DNA of 64,000 nucleotides from Streptomyces sp. 71268 (GCF_029392895.1 NZ_CP114200.1:3007001-3071000), one strand, 5' to 3'. Numbered from the stretch's first letter, positions 8,527-17,016 are shown. Notes: generated from the letters alone by a model not told the origin. A program made the numbers and translations.

Positions 8527-9160
8527 GTCAGCTCCCGTCCACTGAGGGCCCCCACCCGTCCGCGCCGACCGGCCCGCGCGGCGCGGCGCTCTCGTCACGG
8601 ACCGATACCGTCCGCTACTTCCCCGTACAGATGCCTCAGCACTTTATCCACGAATGCGGCGGCTGAGAACAGTTCCCCGGGGTTATCGCGGGCCTTGGCA
8701 CCGGGAGTTCACGCGGGACCGCTCCGCGCGTCACGGACCGGCGGCGTCCACCATCCCCGCGCGGCCCTGCCCCACACCACCCACCGGCCCGAACATCACC
8801 CACCGCCTTCCGCACGCCGCTCCCCCTCTCCCGGAGCGCGCCCCGCGCCCCACTCCCCCGTACGCAGTCCCCCGTATCGCGCGCCGTACTCCTCCCCGCC
8901 CGACCCCGTCCGCTCCCGCGCCTCCCGTGCGCCCACGGCGTGCGCCCGGTGGCATGGCGGCGGCCGGTGCTCGCGGGACGGTCGGGGCCGGCGGCGTCGG
9001 CCGGTGTCGAGCGCGGCGTGCCGGCGCCCGCGGCGTACGCACGCGGCCTCGGGTCCCTGCGCACACCCTTGACAAGGGCATTGGTCTGGACCAGTCTCAC
9101 GCCCAGCGGTGGCCACCGTCCCCAAGCCCCTCCTCCCACACTTCCCCACGGAGGCAGTCA
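8527..9160. other. intergenic region between the Tad locus and chitinase 1
   Basis: About 630 bases between divergent genes. The frames that run through it are Pro/Arg-rich and lack ribosome sites, so I call no gene. It carries the chitinase promoter at 9069-9095 on the right and should hold the promoter of the zinc-ribbon gene on the left. One TTATCCACG, one base from a DnaA box, occurs at 8645-8653. Confidence 0.5.
9069..9095 (+). promoter_or_regulatory. chitinase 1 promoter with DasR-type operator
   Basis: A perfect -35 hexamer TTGACA is at 9069-9074. Seven bases later begins TGGTCTGGACCA (9082-9093), within ATTGGTCTGGACCAGT (9080-9095). The known DasR-responsive element in Streptomyces has the form ACTGGTCTAGACCACT; this site differs in a central A-to-G. 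DasR is the GntR-family N-acetylglucosamine/chitin regulator that represses chitinase genes. The operator lies between -35 and the expected -10, a position suited to repression. Chitinase 2 has the same layout at 12514-12540. Confidence 0.85.
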
Positions 9161-10891
9161 GTGGACCGTGCACTACGCGACAGGTACACCAGAGGCAGAC
9201 GGTGGCCCGCCGGCCGCAGGCGGATGAACCGGGGGTTGGCGTCGGCAGCCGCGACCGCCCTCGCCGCGTCGGCGCTCGTCGCCCTCGGCGGCGGTGGCGC
9301 GCAGGCAGCCGCCGAGCCCAACCTCATCCAGAACCCCGGCTTCGAGGCCGGCCTGAACAACTGGACGTGTTCCGGCGGCAGCGGCAGCTCCGCCGCCAGC
9401 CCGGTGCACGGCGGCGCCTCCTCGCTCAAGGCGACCCCGGCCGGCGCCGACAACGCCAAGTGCTCGCAGACCGTGAGCGTCCAGCCGAACTCGGCGTACG
9501 AGCTGAGCGGCTGGGTGCAGGGCGGCTACGTCTACCTGGGCGCGAGCGGCACCGGCACCACGGACGTCTCCACCTGGAGCCAGGCGGCGTCCGACTGGAA
9601 GCAGCTCAGCACCAAGTTCACCACCGGCCCGAACACCACGTCGGTGACGGTCTACACGCACGGCTGGTACGGGCAGCCCGCCTACCACGCCGACGACCTG
9701 ACGCTGACCGGCCCCGGCGGCGGCACCCCGGGCGAGGAGGTGCCGGCGGCGCCGGCCGGCCTGGCCGCGTCCGCGCCCACCTCGTCCTCGGTCACGCTGA
9801 GCTGGAACCCGACCAAGGGCGCCACCGGCTACCACGTCTACCAGGACGGCAAGCGGGTGCAGGCGGTCAGCGGCACCTCGGCCACGGTGACCGGGCTCGC
9901 GCCGGCCACCTCGTACAAGTTCCAGGTCACCGCCACCAACACGGCTGGTGAGTCGCCGAAGTCGGCCGAGATCACCGCGACCACGACCGCGGGCGGCGGG
10001 GACGGCGGCACCGTACCCAAGCACGCCGTGACCGGCTACTGGCAGAACTTCGACAACGGCGCGACCGTCCAGAAGATCAGCGACGTGCAGAGCCAGTACG
10101 ACATCATCGCGGTCGCCTTCGCCGACGCCACGACGACCCCGGGCGCCGTCGACTTCAACCTGGACCCGGCGCTGAAGTACTCCGAGGCCCAGTTCAAGGC
10201 CGACATCAAGGCCAAGCAGGCGGCCGGCAAGTCGGTCATCCTCTCGGTCGGCGGCGAGAAGGGCACGGTCTCGGTGGGCAGCGCGGCCGCGGCCACCAAC
10301 TTCGCCAACTCGGTGTACGCGCAGATGCAGGAGTTCGGGTTCGACGGCGTCGACATCGACCTGGAGAACGGGATCAACCCGACGTACATGACCCAGGCGC
10401 TGCGCGCGCTGTCCGCCAAGGCCGGTCCCGACCTGGTCATCACGATGGCGCCGCAGACCATCGACATGCAGTCGACGTCCGGCGGCTACTTCCAGACGGC
10501 GCTGAACATCAAGGACATCCTGACCGTCGTCAACATGCAGTACTACAACAGCGGTTCGATGCTCGGCTGCGACGGCAACGTCTACTCGCAGGGCACGGTG
10601 GACTTCCTCACCGCGCTGGCCTGCATCCAGCTCCAGGGTGGCCTCAAGCCCTCGCAGGTCGGCCTCGGCCTGCCGGCCTCGCCGCGCGGCGCCGGTGGCG
10701 GCTACGTCTCGCCGACCGTCGTCAACAACGCCCTCGACTGCCTGGCCAAGGGCACCAACTGCGGTCGGTTCAAGCCCTCCACCACGTACCCGGACATCCG
10801 CGGCGCGATGACCTGGTCCACCAACTGGGACGCGCTGGCCGGCAACGCCTGGTCCAACGCGGTCGGCCCGCACGTGCACAACCTGCCGTAA
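9161..10891 (+). CDS. secreted GH18 chitinase with CBM and fibronectin III domains (chitinase 1)
   Basis: Length 576 aa from the GTG at 9161, which has GGAGG 6 bases upstream; an ATG at 9224 is the alternative and has a weaker site. A signal peptide covers about 22-51 (hydrophobic core then AQAAA). A carbohydrate-binding module of the jelly-roll type (about 52-190, NLIQNPGFEAGLNNWTC) is followed by a fibronectin III domain (about 198-280) and a GH18 catalytic domain from 287. The DGxDxDxE motif is D395-G-V-D-I-D-L-E402, Glu402 being the acid/base. It hydrolyses chitin outside the cell. The catalytic domain is closely similar to chitinase 2, which lacks both accessory domains. Its promoter carries a DasR-type site. 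Confidence 0.95.
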   Translation: MDRALRDRYTRGRRWPAGRRRMNRGLASAAATALAASALVALGGGGAQAAAEPNLIQNPGFEAGLNNWTCSGGSGSSAASPVHGGASSLKATPAGADNAKCSQTVSVQPNSAYELSGWVQGGYVYLGASGTGTTDVSTWSQAASDWKQLSTKFTTGPNTTSVTVYTHGWYGQPAYHADDLTLTGPGGGTPGEEVPAAPAGLAASAPTSSSVTLSWNPTKGATGYHVYQDGKRVQAVSGTSATVTGLAPATSYKFQVTATNTAGESPKSAEITATTTAGGGDGGTVPKHAVTGYWQNFDNGATVQKISDVQSQYDIIAVAFADATTTPGAVDFNLDPALKYSEAQFKADIKAKQAAGKSVILSVGGEKGTVSVGSAAAATNFANSVYAQMQEFGFDGVDIDLENGINPTYMTQALRALSAKAGPDLVITMAPQTIDMQSTSGGYFQTALNIKDILTVVNMQYYNSGSMLGCDGNVYSQGTVDFLTALACIQLQGGLKPSQVGLGLPASPRGAGGGYVSPTVVNNALDCLAKGTNCGRFKPSTTYPDIRGAMTWSTNWDALAGNAWSNAVGPHVHNLP

Positions 10892-10901
10892 CCCGCGCCA
10901 C

Positions 10902-10929
10902 GGCCCGTGACCCGCTCGGGTCGCGGGCC
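10902..10929. terminator. terminator hairpin between chitinase 1 and the Nramp gene
   Basis: Arms of 13 bases with one mismatch (GGCCCGTGACCCG against CGGGTCGCGGGCC) begin 10 bases after the chitinase stop. It can serve the convergent transporter gene as well. Confidence 0.65.
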
Positions 10930-11107
10930 CTTCGGGGGGCGGCGCCCGTCGCGGGCCCGCGCGACGCCCGGGCGTCGCCGCCCGCGGCGCGCCGCCGCAC
11001 GGTCCGCACACCGTGCGGCGCCCGCCCCACCGGCCGTGCCGCCCAGCCGCTCCCCCGCGGCGGGTGGCACGGCCGCCCCGTTCGGGGTCGGAACCCGCGA
11101 CCGACCG

Positions 11108-12430
11108 CTACCAGGGCAGCTCGCGCACCTGCTGCACGCACAGCACGAGGAAGAGCAGCCCGGCGGCGACGAGCATGACGTTGCTGAGGAGGCCGTTGCG
11201 CCACTGGTGGGGCGTGCGCGAGGAGTTGAGCAGCCACAGCAGGGTGAGCGCGAGGAAGGGCATGAAGAACGCGCCCAGCACCCCGTAGACGATCACCAGG
11301 CCGAACGGCTGGTCCAGGAAGAGCAGGCTGATCGGCGGGAAGGTCAGCCACAGCAGGTACAGCCGGAAGGGCAGCGAGCGCTCGTGGCGGCCGATGGCGC
11401 CCGGGCCCGCGGCGGGGGCGGCCTCGACCGGGGCGGCGCCGCCGGCGGCCGCCTCGGCACCGGCCCGGTAGTGCTCGACGAAGTCGGCGACCATGACGCT
11501 CACCCCGTGCCAGACCCCGACCAGGGAGGAGAAGGAGGTGGCGAAGAAGCCGACGAGGAACAGCTTGGCGGTGCCGCCGCCGTACCGCTCCTCCAGCACG
11601 TCACCGAGGTCGAGGAGGCCCTTGTCGCCCTTGTGCAGGGCGATGTCGGCGGAGTGCAGCATCTCGGCGCCGACGATCAGCATGGCGACGACGAAGACGC
11701 CGGTGGTGACGTACGCGACCCGGTTGTCGAGCCGCATCGTGCGCATCCACGAGCTGCCGGTCCAGCCCTTGGCGTTCACCCAGTAGCCGTACGCGGCCAT
11801 CGTGATGGTGCCGCCGACGCCGCCGATCAGGCCGAGCGTGTAGAGCAGCGAGCCGTCCGGCAGGGTGGGGGCCAGGCCCGCGAAGGAGTCCCCGAGGTTC
11901 GGGCCGACCCGCACCGCGACGTACACGACCACCACGAACATCACGCCGACCAGCACCGTCATCGCCTTCTCGACCACCGCGTACCGGCCCCACCACACGA
12001 ACGCGAGGCCGACCAGGCCGGTGATCACGCCCCAGGTCTTCAGGCCCAGGAAGTCGGGGAAGAGGGCCACCAGCGGCAGGGCGCTGGAGGACATGGCGGT
12101 CGCGCCGTAGACGAAGCCCCAGACGACCACGTAGCCGACGAAGTACCAGGTGGTCCACGGGCCCAGGGTGCGCCAGCCGTGGAAGAGGGTGTGCCCGGTG
12201 GCCAGGTGCCAGCGGCCGACCGCCTCGGCGAGGGAGATCTTGACCAGGCAGCCGATGACCGCGGCCCACAGCAGCGTGTAGCCGAACTTGCTGCCCGCGA
12301 TCAGCGTCGCCACCAGGTCGCCGGCGCCCACGCCGGTGGCCGCGACGACGATGCCGGGCCCGACGGCCCGCCAACGGGAGGCCGGCGGGCGGCCGGTGTG
12401 GGCTTCGCCGCTGTCGTTGGTGCGCGTCAT
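11108..12430 (-). CDS. Nramp-family divalent metal transporter homologue
   Basis: Length 440 aa with about eleven hydrophobic helices. The ATG at 12430 has GGAGG 6 bases upstream. The first helix reads GPGIVVAATGVGAGDLVATL, aligning with the first Nramp helix, where classical MntH/Nramp proteins have the metal-binding DPGN motif; here the position reads GAGD. The M-x-H motif of helix 6 is also not evident. It is therefore an Nramp-fold transporter of the divergent group, and its substrate may not be Mn2+/Fe2+. It starts 187 bases from chitinase 2, to which it is divergent, with the DasR-type operator (12525-12540) between them, so chitin-linked control is possible. It converges on chitinase 1. 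Confidence 0.8.
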   Translation of the reverse strand: MTRTNDSGEAHTGRPPASRWRAVGPGIVVAATGVGAGDLVATLIAGSKFGYTLLWAAVIGCLVKISLAEAVGRWHLATGHTLFHGWRTLGPWTTWYFVGYVVVWGFVYGATAMSSSALPLVALFPDFLGLKTWGVITGLVGLAFVWWGRYAVVEKAMTVLVGVMFVVVVYVAVRVGPNLGDSFAGLAPTLPDGSLLYTLGLIGGVGGTITMAAYGYWVNAKGWTGSSWMRTMRLDNRVAYVTTGVFVVAMLIVGAEMLHSADIALHKGDKGLLDLGDVLEERYGGGTAKLFLVGFFATSFSSLVGVWHGVSVMVADFVEHYRAGAEAAAGGAAPVEAAPAAGPGAIGRHERSLPFRLYLLWLTFPPISLLFLDQPFGLVIVYGVLGAFFMPFLALTLLWLLNSSRTPHQWRNGLLSNVMLVAAGLLFLVLCVQQVRELPW

Positions 12431-12513
12431 CCATGGCCTCCGCACTCGCCGCCGGTGGTGTGCGGATCAGGACACCGTCCGGCACCCGATCGCACAAGAG
12501 GGCGCGCGACGGG

Positions 12514-12540
12514 TTGACATCCGCAATGGTCTGGACCACC
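12514..12540 (+). promoter_or_regulatory. chitinase 2 promoter with DasR-type operator
   Basis: TTGACA at 12514-12519 is followed by TGGTCTGGACCA at 12527-12538 within AATGGTCTGGACCACC (12525-12540). The spacing between hexamer and operator is the same as in front of chitinase 1. It lies between the divergent chitinase 2 and Nramp genes and could affect both. Confidence 0.82.
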
Positions 12541-12617
12541 TTGTACCGCAAGCTCAGGGGCCCCTGAACGCGCACCCGCACCACTCCCCCCATCTCTCTC
12601 CCCCCACGGAGGCAGTC

Positions 12618-13652
12618 GTGGTACGCGCACGATCAGGCATCTCCCGCAGCGGGCTGCTCGGCTCGCTCGCCGCGGCGGCGTTGGTGACGGCCGGTTTCGT
12701 CGGCCCGGCGCAGGCCAGCACCACCGAAACCGCCGCGTCCGCGCAGGCGGGCCCCGCCGCCTCGGCCCGCGCGGCGGTGCCGAAGCACGCCGTGACCGGC
12801 TACTGGCAGAACTTCGACAACGGCGCGACCGTGCAGAAGCTCAGCGACGTGCAGGACGAGTACGACATCATCGCCGTCGCCTTCGCCGACGCCACCGGCA
12901 AGCCCGGCGCGGTGGACTTCACCCTCGACCCGGCGCTGGACTACACCGAGGAGCAGTTCAAGGCCGACGTCAAGGCCAAGCAGGCGGCCGGCAAGTCGGT
13001 CATCATCTCGGTCGGCGGCGAGAAAGGCGCGGTCTCGGTCAGCGACGACGCCTCGGCCGACGCCTTCGCCAGCTCGATCTCGGCCCTGATGGACGAGTAC
13101 GGCTTCGACGGCGTGGACATCGACCTGGAGAACGGGCTCAACTCCACGTACATGACCAAGGCGCTCAAGGCGATCCACGCGAAGCACAGTGGTCTGGTGG
13201 TGACGATGGCGCCGCAGACGGTGGACATGCAGTCGCCGCAGGGCGAGTACTTCAAGACCGCCCTCGCCATCAAGGACTTCCTGACGGTCGTCAACATGCA
13301 GTACTACAACAGCGGTTCGATGCTCGGCTGTGACGGCAAGGTCTACTCGCAGGGCACGGTGGACTTCCTCACCGGCCTCGCCTGCATCCAACTGGAGAAC
13401 GGCCTCGACCCCTCACAGGTCGGCCTCGGTGTCCCGGCGTCCCCGCGCGCGGCCGGCGGCGGGTACGCGGCGCCCAGCGTGGTCAACGCCGCCCTCGACT
13501 GCCTGACCAAGGGCACGGGCTGCGGCACGTTCAAGCCGGAGAAGACCTACCCGGGCCTGCGCGGCGCGATGACCTGGTCCACCAACTGGGACGCCAGCAA
13601 CGGCGACGAGTTCTCCTCGCAGGTCGGCAAGCACGTACACGGCCTCCCGTAG
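12618..13652 (+). CDS. secreted GH18 chitinase, catalytic domain only (chitinase 2)
   Basis: Length 344 aa from the GTG at 12618, which follows the same CCCACGGAGGCAGTC leader found before chitinase 1. A signal peptide is at 1-34 (hydrophobic core then AQAS), a short Ala/Ser/Thr linker follows, and the GH18 domain runs from 56 to the end. The catalytic motif D164-G-V-D-I-D-L-E171 is intact. The domain matches chitinase 1 nearly residue for residue in long stretches (for example HAVTGYWQNFDNGATVQK), so the two are recent paralogues. The loss or gain of the CBM/FnIII module suggests a division of labour between insoluble chitin (chitinase 1) and shorter or more accessible chains (chitinase 2). 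Confidence 0.95.
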   Translation: MVRARSGISRSGLLGSLAAAALVTAGFVGPAQASTTETAASAQAGPAASARAAVPKHAVTGYWQNFDNGATVQKLSDVQDEYDIIAVAFADATGKPGAVDFTLDPALDYTEEQFKADVKAKQAAGKSVIISVGGEKGAVSVSDDASADAFASSISALMDEYGFDGVDIDLENGLNSTYMTKALKAIHAKHSGLVVTMAPQTVDMQSPQGEYFKTALAIKDFLTVVNMQYYNSGSMLGCDGKVYSQGTVDFLTGLACIQLENGLDPSQVGLGVPASPRAAGGGYAAPSVVNAALDCLTKGTGCGTFKPEKTYPGLRGAMTWSTNWDASNGDEFSSQVGKHVHGLP

Positions 13653-13661
13653 CCGGCCCCC

Positions 13662-13691
13662 GGCCCGGCGGCCACACCCGGCCGCCGGGCC
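13662..13691. terminator. terminator after chitinase 2
   Basis: A perfect 12-base stem (GGCCCGGCGGCC / GGCCGCCGGGCC) with a six-base loop, 9 bases beyond the chitinase 2 stop. The convergent hydrolase gene ends 170 bases further on. Confidence 0.8.
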
Positions 13692-13863
13692 GGCCCGGAC
13701 CCCGACGGGCCGGGTGCGCGGCCAACTGGCGGACGCGCACCCGGCCACCGCCCCACCGGCGCCGCCACAGCGATCCACGCTGGGGCGGCGCCGGCACGCG
13801 TACGGGGCCGAGGCACGCCGGGGCCCGTACGCCTACGAGCGGTGTCGCGTACGGAACCGCGCC

Positions 13864-14613
13864 TCAGCCGGCTCGCAGGGTGCGGCGGAGGAGGGGCAGC
13901 AGCCGGTCCCAGTGGAGTTGGAGGCCGGCGGGGTGGAAGGCGGAGGTGTCGGACATGGTGAAGCCGTGGACGGTGCCGGGGTAGGTCTCGATGGCATGGT
14001 CCACGCCGGTGGCGTCCAGCGCCCGGGTCAGCTCGGCCAACGCCTCGGGCGTCAGGTCACCCTCCGCGAGGCCGAAGCGCGCCTCGGCGGTGAGCTTGCC
14101 CAGCAGCCGGTGCGGGCTGTCGGCGTCGTCGGTGACCAGCAGCCCGGGGTGGAACCCGGCGACGGCGGCCACCCGGTCCGGGTGGGCCGCGGCCGTGCGC
14201 AGCGCCAGGGAAGCGCCCATGCAGTAGCCGATCGTCCCGAGCGGCCCTGCGCCGACCTCGGGCTGGGCGGCGAGGAAGCGGATGTAGGCGTCCGCGTCGC
14301 GCGTGACGCGCTCGGCGGTGTGTGCCTGGACCACCGGCATGATCTGGTCGAAGAGCCCGGCCCGCTCCGCCTCCCCGATGTACGGGGGAAGCTCGAACAC
14401 CGGCGCCTGGCCGTGCCGGTAGAAGATGTTGGGGACGAGCACGTAGTAGCCGTGGTCGGCCAGTTGGCGGGCCTTGTCCCGCAACTCGGGCCGCAGCCCG
14501 AAGGCGTCCGCGTACAGCAGCACCCCGGGGTGCCGCTCGCCGTCGTCGGGGTAGGCGGCGAAGGCGTCGGCCTGGCCGTCCTGGGTGGGAATCCGAACCG
14601 TCGTGCTGGGCAT
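13864..14613 (-). CDS. dienelactone hydrolase family protein
   Basis: Length 249 aa, the normal size. The alpha/beta-hydrolase fold has its nucleophile elbow at GYCMGAS, with Cys131 as nucleophile as in dienelactone hydrolase; a C-terminal TVHGF supplies the catalytic His216 and an Asp near 186 could be the acid. Family members hydrolyse dienelactones or small esters in the cytoplasm. A start-proximal motif, GVLLYADAFGLRPEL, matches the oxyanion-loop region. No aromatic catabolism genes lie nearby, so the substrate is unknown. It is divergent from the M20 amidohydrolase across 470 bases that contain an imperfect dyad at 14624-14660. Confidence 0.88.
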   Translation of the reverse strand: MPSTTVRIPTQDGQADAFAAYPDDGERHPGVLLYADAFGLRPELRDKARQLADHGYYVLVPNIFYRHGQAPVFELPPYIGEAERAGLFDQIMPVVQAHTAERVTRDADAYIRFLAAQPEVGAGPLGTIGYCMGASLALRTAAAHPDRVAAVAGFHPGLLVTDDADSPHRLLGKLTAEARFGLAEGDLTPEALAELTRALDATGVDHAIETYPGTVHGFTMSDTSAFHPAGLQLHWDRLLPLLRRTLRAG

Positions 14614-15086
14614 GGCGTCTCCTGTCGTGGTTGACCTGTCGAAGCTGTGATCAACACGACGGAGGCGGGGCCCGCGCGGCGGAGCCGACTCCTCGGTGGG
14701 GTGACGGGCCCGTGTCGGGCCGCGCGGCGCTCAGCGGAGCACCGGGTCACCAATCCGTGTGTGGCGCGAGGCCGTCCCGGTAGTCATCGCCGAGCAGCCT
14801 AACCCCCAGCTCACGCCGGTGCCAGCGCCCCCGGGCGCGTCCCCGACCACGCAAGGGCGCGCGGCCGGACCGGGCCCGGGCGTGGGGTTACCGCCACCCC
14901 GACGCCGGGCCCTGGCGCCACCCCCGGGCGGGGCCTCACCGGTTGGGCAGCACCGCGCCCGCGCGGCGATCGTGGCGACAGCGGGTCTTCCGCTCGCCCG
15001 GCGGCGGCCGGCACGCACGGCGTGCGGCCACGCGACCGGCGGACGCGCGGAAGGCGCGTCCGGTAGCTCACGGAGGGGGAACAGAC
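14614..15086. other. divergent intergenic region between DLH and M20 genes
   Basis: About 470 bases without a convincing gene. A candidate operator is the dyad at 14624-14660 close to the DLH start: arms GTCGTGGTTGA and TCAACACGAC match with a one-base gap. The rest is GC-rich with nothing I can name. Confidence 0.4.
14624..14660 (-). promoter_or_regulatory. imperfect dyad just upstream of the DLH gene
   Basis: Arms at 14624-14634 and 14651-14660 are complementary apart from one unpaired base, 11 bases upstream of the DLH start codon. It may be an operator or a 5' UTR hairpin. Confidence 0.4.
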
Positions 15087-16367
15087 ATGGATCGTCCCGA
15101 GGAGCGTGCCCTCGCACGCCGTACGGTGCTGGCCGGCACGGCCGCGGTGGGGGCCGGGCTCGCGTGGGGGGCGGCGGGCACGGCCGGCGCCACCGGGCGG
15201 GGCCAGGGGCTCGCGCAGGAGGCGGTGGACGCCGAAGCGGCGCGCCTGGAGCGCGCGTTGCTCGCACTCCGGCGCGACCTGCACCGGCACCCGGAGCCGC
15301 CGGGGTGCGAGCGGCGCACCGCCGGCGTGGTGGCCCGCGAGCTGCGGGCGGCCGGGTTGGCCGTCACCACCGGGGTGGGCGGCCACGGCGTGGTCGGCGT
15401 GGTGCGGGGCGCCCGGCCGGGCCGGACCGTGGCGTACCGGGCGGACATGGACGCGGTCCCGCCGCAGGACATCGTCGGCGGCGGCCCGGCCCCCGCCCAC
15501 CTGTGCGGCCACGACCTGCACACCACGATGGGCGTCGGCATCGCCCGGGTCCTGGCGCGACTGCGGCACCACCTGAGCGGGACGGTGGTCCTCCTCTTCC
15601 AGCCCGCCGAGGAGTCACTGTCCGGGGCCCGCGCGATGATCGACGCGGGCGTGCTCGACCGTACGCGCGTCGCGGAGATCCACGCGCTGCACTGCGGGCC
15701 CTTCCCGGTCGGCCGGTTCGCCACCACCGCGGGGTTCGGGCTGCCCGGGCAGGACAAGGGCGAGGTGGCGCTCGCCGGGCCGGACGCGCCCGAGGCGGCG
15801 CGGCGCCTGGCGGCCCAACTCAGCGCGCTGGCCACGGTCGCGCTGCCCGACGGCCCCGCCGACCTGGAGCGGTTGGTCGCCGACGCCCGGACGCCGGCCG
15901 GCCCGCTGGCCCGGTTCGTCGCCCTCCAGTCCAGGGCGCGGGAGGCCACGGTGGGCGTCTCGTACCGCTGTTGGCCGCAGGAGCGGTACGTCGAGGTACG
16001 GGCGGAGGTCCGGCGGATCGCCGCCTCCTACCCGGGGGCCGTGGTGCGCTTCCCCGGCGATCCGTTCCCGGCGATGGTCAGCCCCGAGGCCGAGGGCCGC
16101 GCGCTCGCCCGCCACCTGCGCCGCGCGTTCGGCCGGTCCGCGGTGACCCCGCTGCACGCCGCGTTCCCGCCCTTCAGCGGCGAGGACTTCGCGCTCTACC
16201 TGGACCACGTCCCCGGCACGTTCACCTTCCTCGGCGTCCGCTCCCCCGGCGCCCCGATCACGGCCAGCTATCCGCACTACCCGGACTTCGCCCCGGACGA
16301 GCGCGCCATCGGGCTTGGCGTACGGGCGATGGCGGGCTGGCTCGCGCGCCGCTCGGCCCGCTCATAG
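15087..16367 (+). CDS. Tat-signal M20 family amidohydrolase
   Basis: Length 426 aa from the ATG at 15087, with GGAGGGGG upstream. The N-terminus has a twin-arginine motif (A-R-R-T-V-L-A-G, Arg11-Arg12) and a hydrophobic stretch ending near residue 35, so export by Tat or membrane anchoring is likely. The peptidase M20D pattern follows: YRADMDAVP (about 115-123), HLCGHDLHT (His138, Cys140, His142), PAEES (Glu175-Glu176), HALHCGPFPVG and SGEDFALYL. The family hydrolyses N-acyl amino acids (hippurate or auxin conjugates, for example) using two metal ions. Secreted versions are less common. The substrate is unknown; the neighbouring secreted hydrolases suggest scavenging of extracellular amides. 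Confidence 0.88.
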   Translation: MDRPEERALARRTVLAGTAAVGAGLAWGAAGTAGATGRGQGLAQEAVDAEAARLERALLALRRDLHRHPEPPGCERRTAGVVARELRAAGLAVTTGVGGHGVVGVVRGARPGRTVAYRADMDAVPPQDIVGGGPAPAHLCGHDLHTTMGVGIARVLARLRHHLSGTVVLLFQPAEESLSGARAMIDAGVLDRTRVAEIHALHCGPFPVGRFATTAGFGLPGQDKGEVALAGPDAPEAARRLAAQLSALATVALPDGPADLERLVADARTPAGPLARFVALQSRAREATVGVSYRCWPQERYVEVRAEVRRIAASYPGAVVRFPGDPFPAMVSPEAEGRALARHLRRAFGRSAVTPLHAAFPPFSGEDFALYLDHVPGTFTFLGVRSPGAPITASYPHYPDFAPDERAIGLGVRAMAGWLARRSARS

Positions 16368-16397
16368 GTCGCGGCGCCTCCCTTGCCCCCCATGACG

Positions 16398-16435
16398 GAT
16401 AGTGGCACTATCGAAATATGGATAGTGCCACTATT
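16398..16435 (+). promoter_or_regulatory. paired palindromic operators upstream of the DUF4188 gene
   Basis: Two 15-base palindromes, GATAGTGGCACTATC (16398-16412) and GATAGTGCCACTATT (16421-16435), have centres 23 bases apart, so that the whole segment also forms a 14-base-arm inverted repeat. Such tandem sites suit a dimeric repressor of the GntR, TetR or PadR kind binding co-operatively. They begin 48 bases before the ATG. No regulator gene lies next to them. Confidence 0.75.
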
Positions 16436-16482
16436 CATTAGGCGCACGCGTCAGCGAGTCAGCGCGGAACTGGGGGAACACC

Positions 16483-16965
16483 ATGGGCAGGGCACCGATC
16501 ACCGAGCGGGTCACGACCGCGGCCAAGGGGGACGTGGTGGTCTTCCTCATCGGCATGCGGATCAACCGATGGCGGGCCGTGCGCCACTGGCCGCCCGTCC
16601 TCGCCGCCATGCCCCGCATGCTCCGGGAACTCTCCCGCGACAAGAGCCTCGGCATGCTGGGGTACCGCGCGTACACGGCCGGACCGCGCACCTACACGGT
16701 CGTCCAGTACTGGGAGTCACACGAGAAGCTGCTCGCCTACGCCTCGGCCACGCGGCGGCGACACCACCCCGCCTGGGCGGCGTTCAACCGCCGCGCGCGC
16801 GGCGCCAAGGGCGCCGTCGGCATCTGGCACGAGACCTACATCGTGCCGGCCGGCTCGTACGAGGCGATCTACCACGGCATGCCGCCGTTCGGCCTCGGCG
16901 AGGCGCACGGGGTCGAACCGGTCGCCCGCCGGGGTGAGCGGGCCGCGCAGCGACTGGCGGACTGA
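16483..16965 (+). CDS. DUF4188 family protein (monooxygenase-like)
   Basis: Length 160 aa from an ATG with GGGGGA 7 bases upstream. It shows the DUF4188 pattern: VVFLIGMRINRWRAVRHWPPVLAAMPRML near the N-terminus, GMLGYRAYTAGPRTYTVVQYWESHEKLLAYA in the middle, and HETYIVPAGSYEAIYHGMPPFGLG near the end. The fold is expected to be a ferredoxin-like dimeric alpha/beta barrel as in small monooxygenases, but its reaction is unknown. It stands alone behind the paired operators at 16398-16435, suggesting tight inducible control by a regulator encoded elsewhere. Confidence 0.85.
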   Translation: MGRAPITERVTTAAKGDVVVFLIGMRINRWRAVRHWPPVLAAMPRMLRELSRDKSLGMLGYRAYTAGPRTYTVVQYWESHEKLLAYASATRRRHHPAWAAFNRRARGAKGAVGIWHETYIVPAGSYEAIYHGMPPFGLGEAHGVEPVARRGERAAQRLAD

Positions 16966-16983
16966 GGGCGGCGGGGAGCCACC

Positions 16984-17016
16984 CCGAGGGGCCGGGCCGG
17001 CGGCCCGCCCCCTCGG
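16984..17016. terminator. bidirectional terminator between DUF4188 and protease A
   Basis: Arms CCGAGGGG and CCCCTCGG enclose an inner GGGCC/GGCCC stem. It lies between two convergent genes, 18 bases after one stop and 10 before the other. Confidence 0.75.

Noticed and set aside
11601..12593. Second minus-strand frame over the Nramp gene
   Set aside because: Arg/Gly/His-rich shadow of the real transporter frame, no domains.
12633..13391. Minus-strand frame opposite chitinase 2 (and the similar one opposite chitinase 1, 9173-11011)
   Set aside because: Similarity between the two frames only mirrors the paralogous GH18 genes on the other strand.
14943..15086. N-terminal extension of the M20 hydrolase
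   Set aside because: It is Arg-rich without a ribosome site and would hide the Tat signal; the ATG at 15087 has GGAGGGGG upstream.
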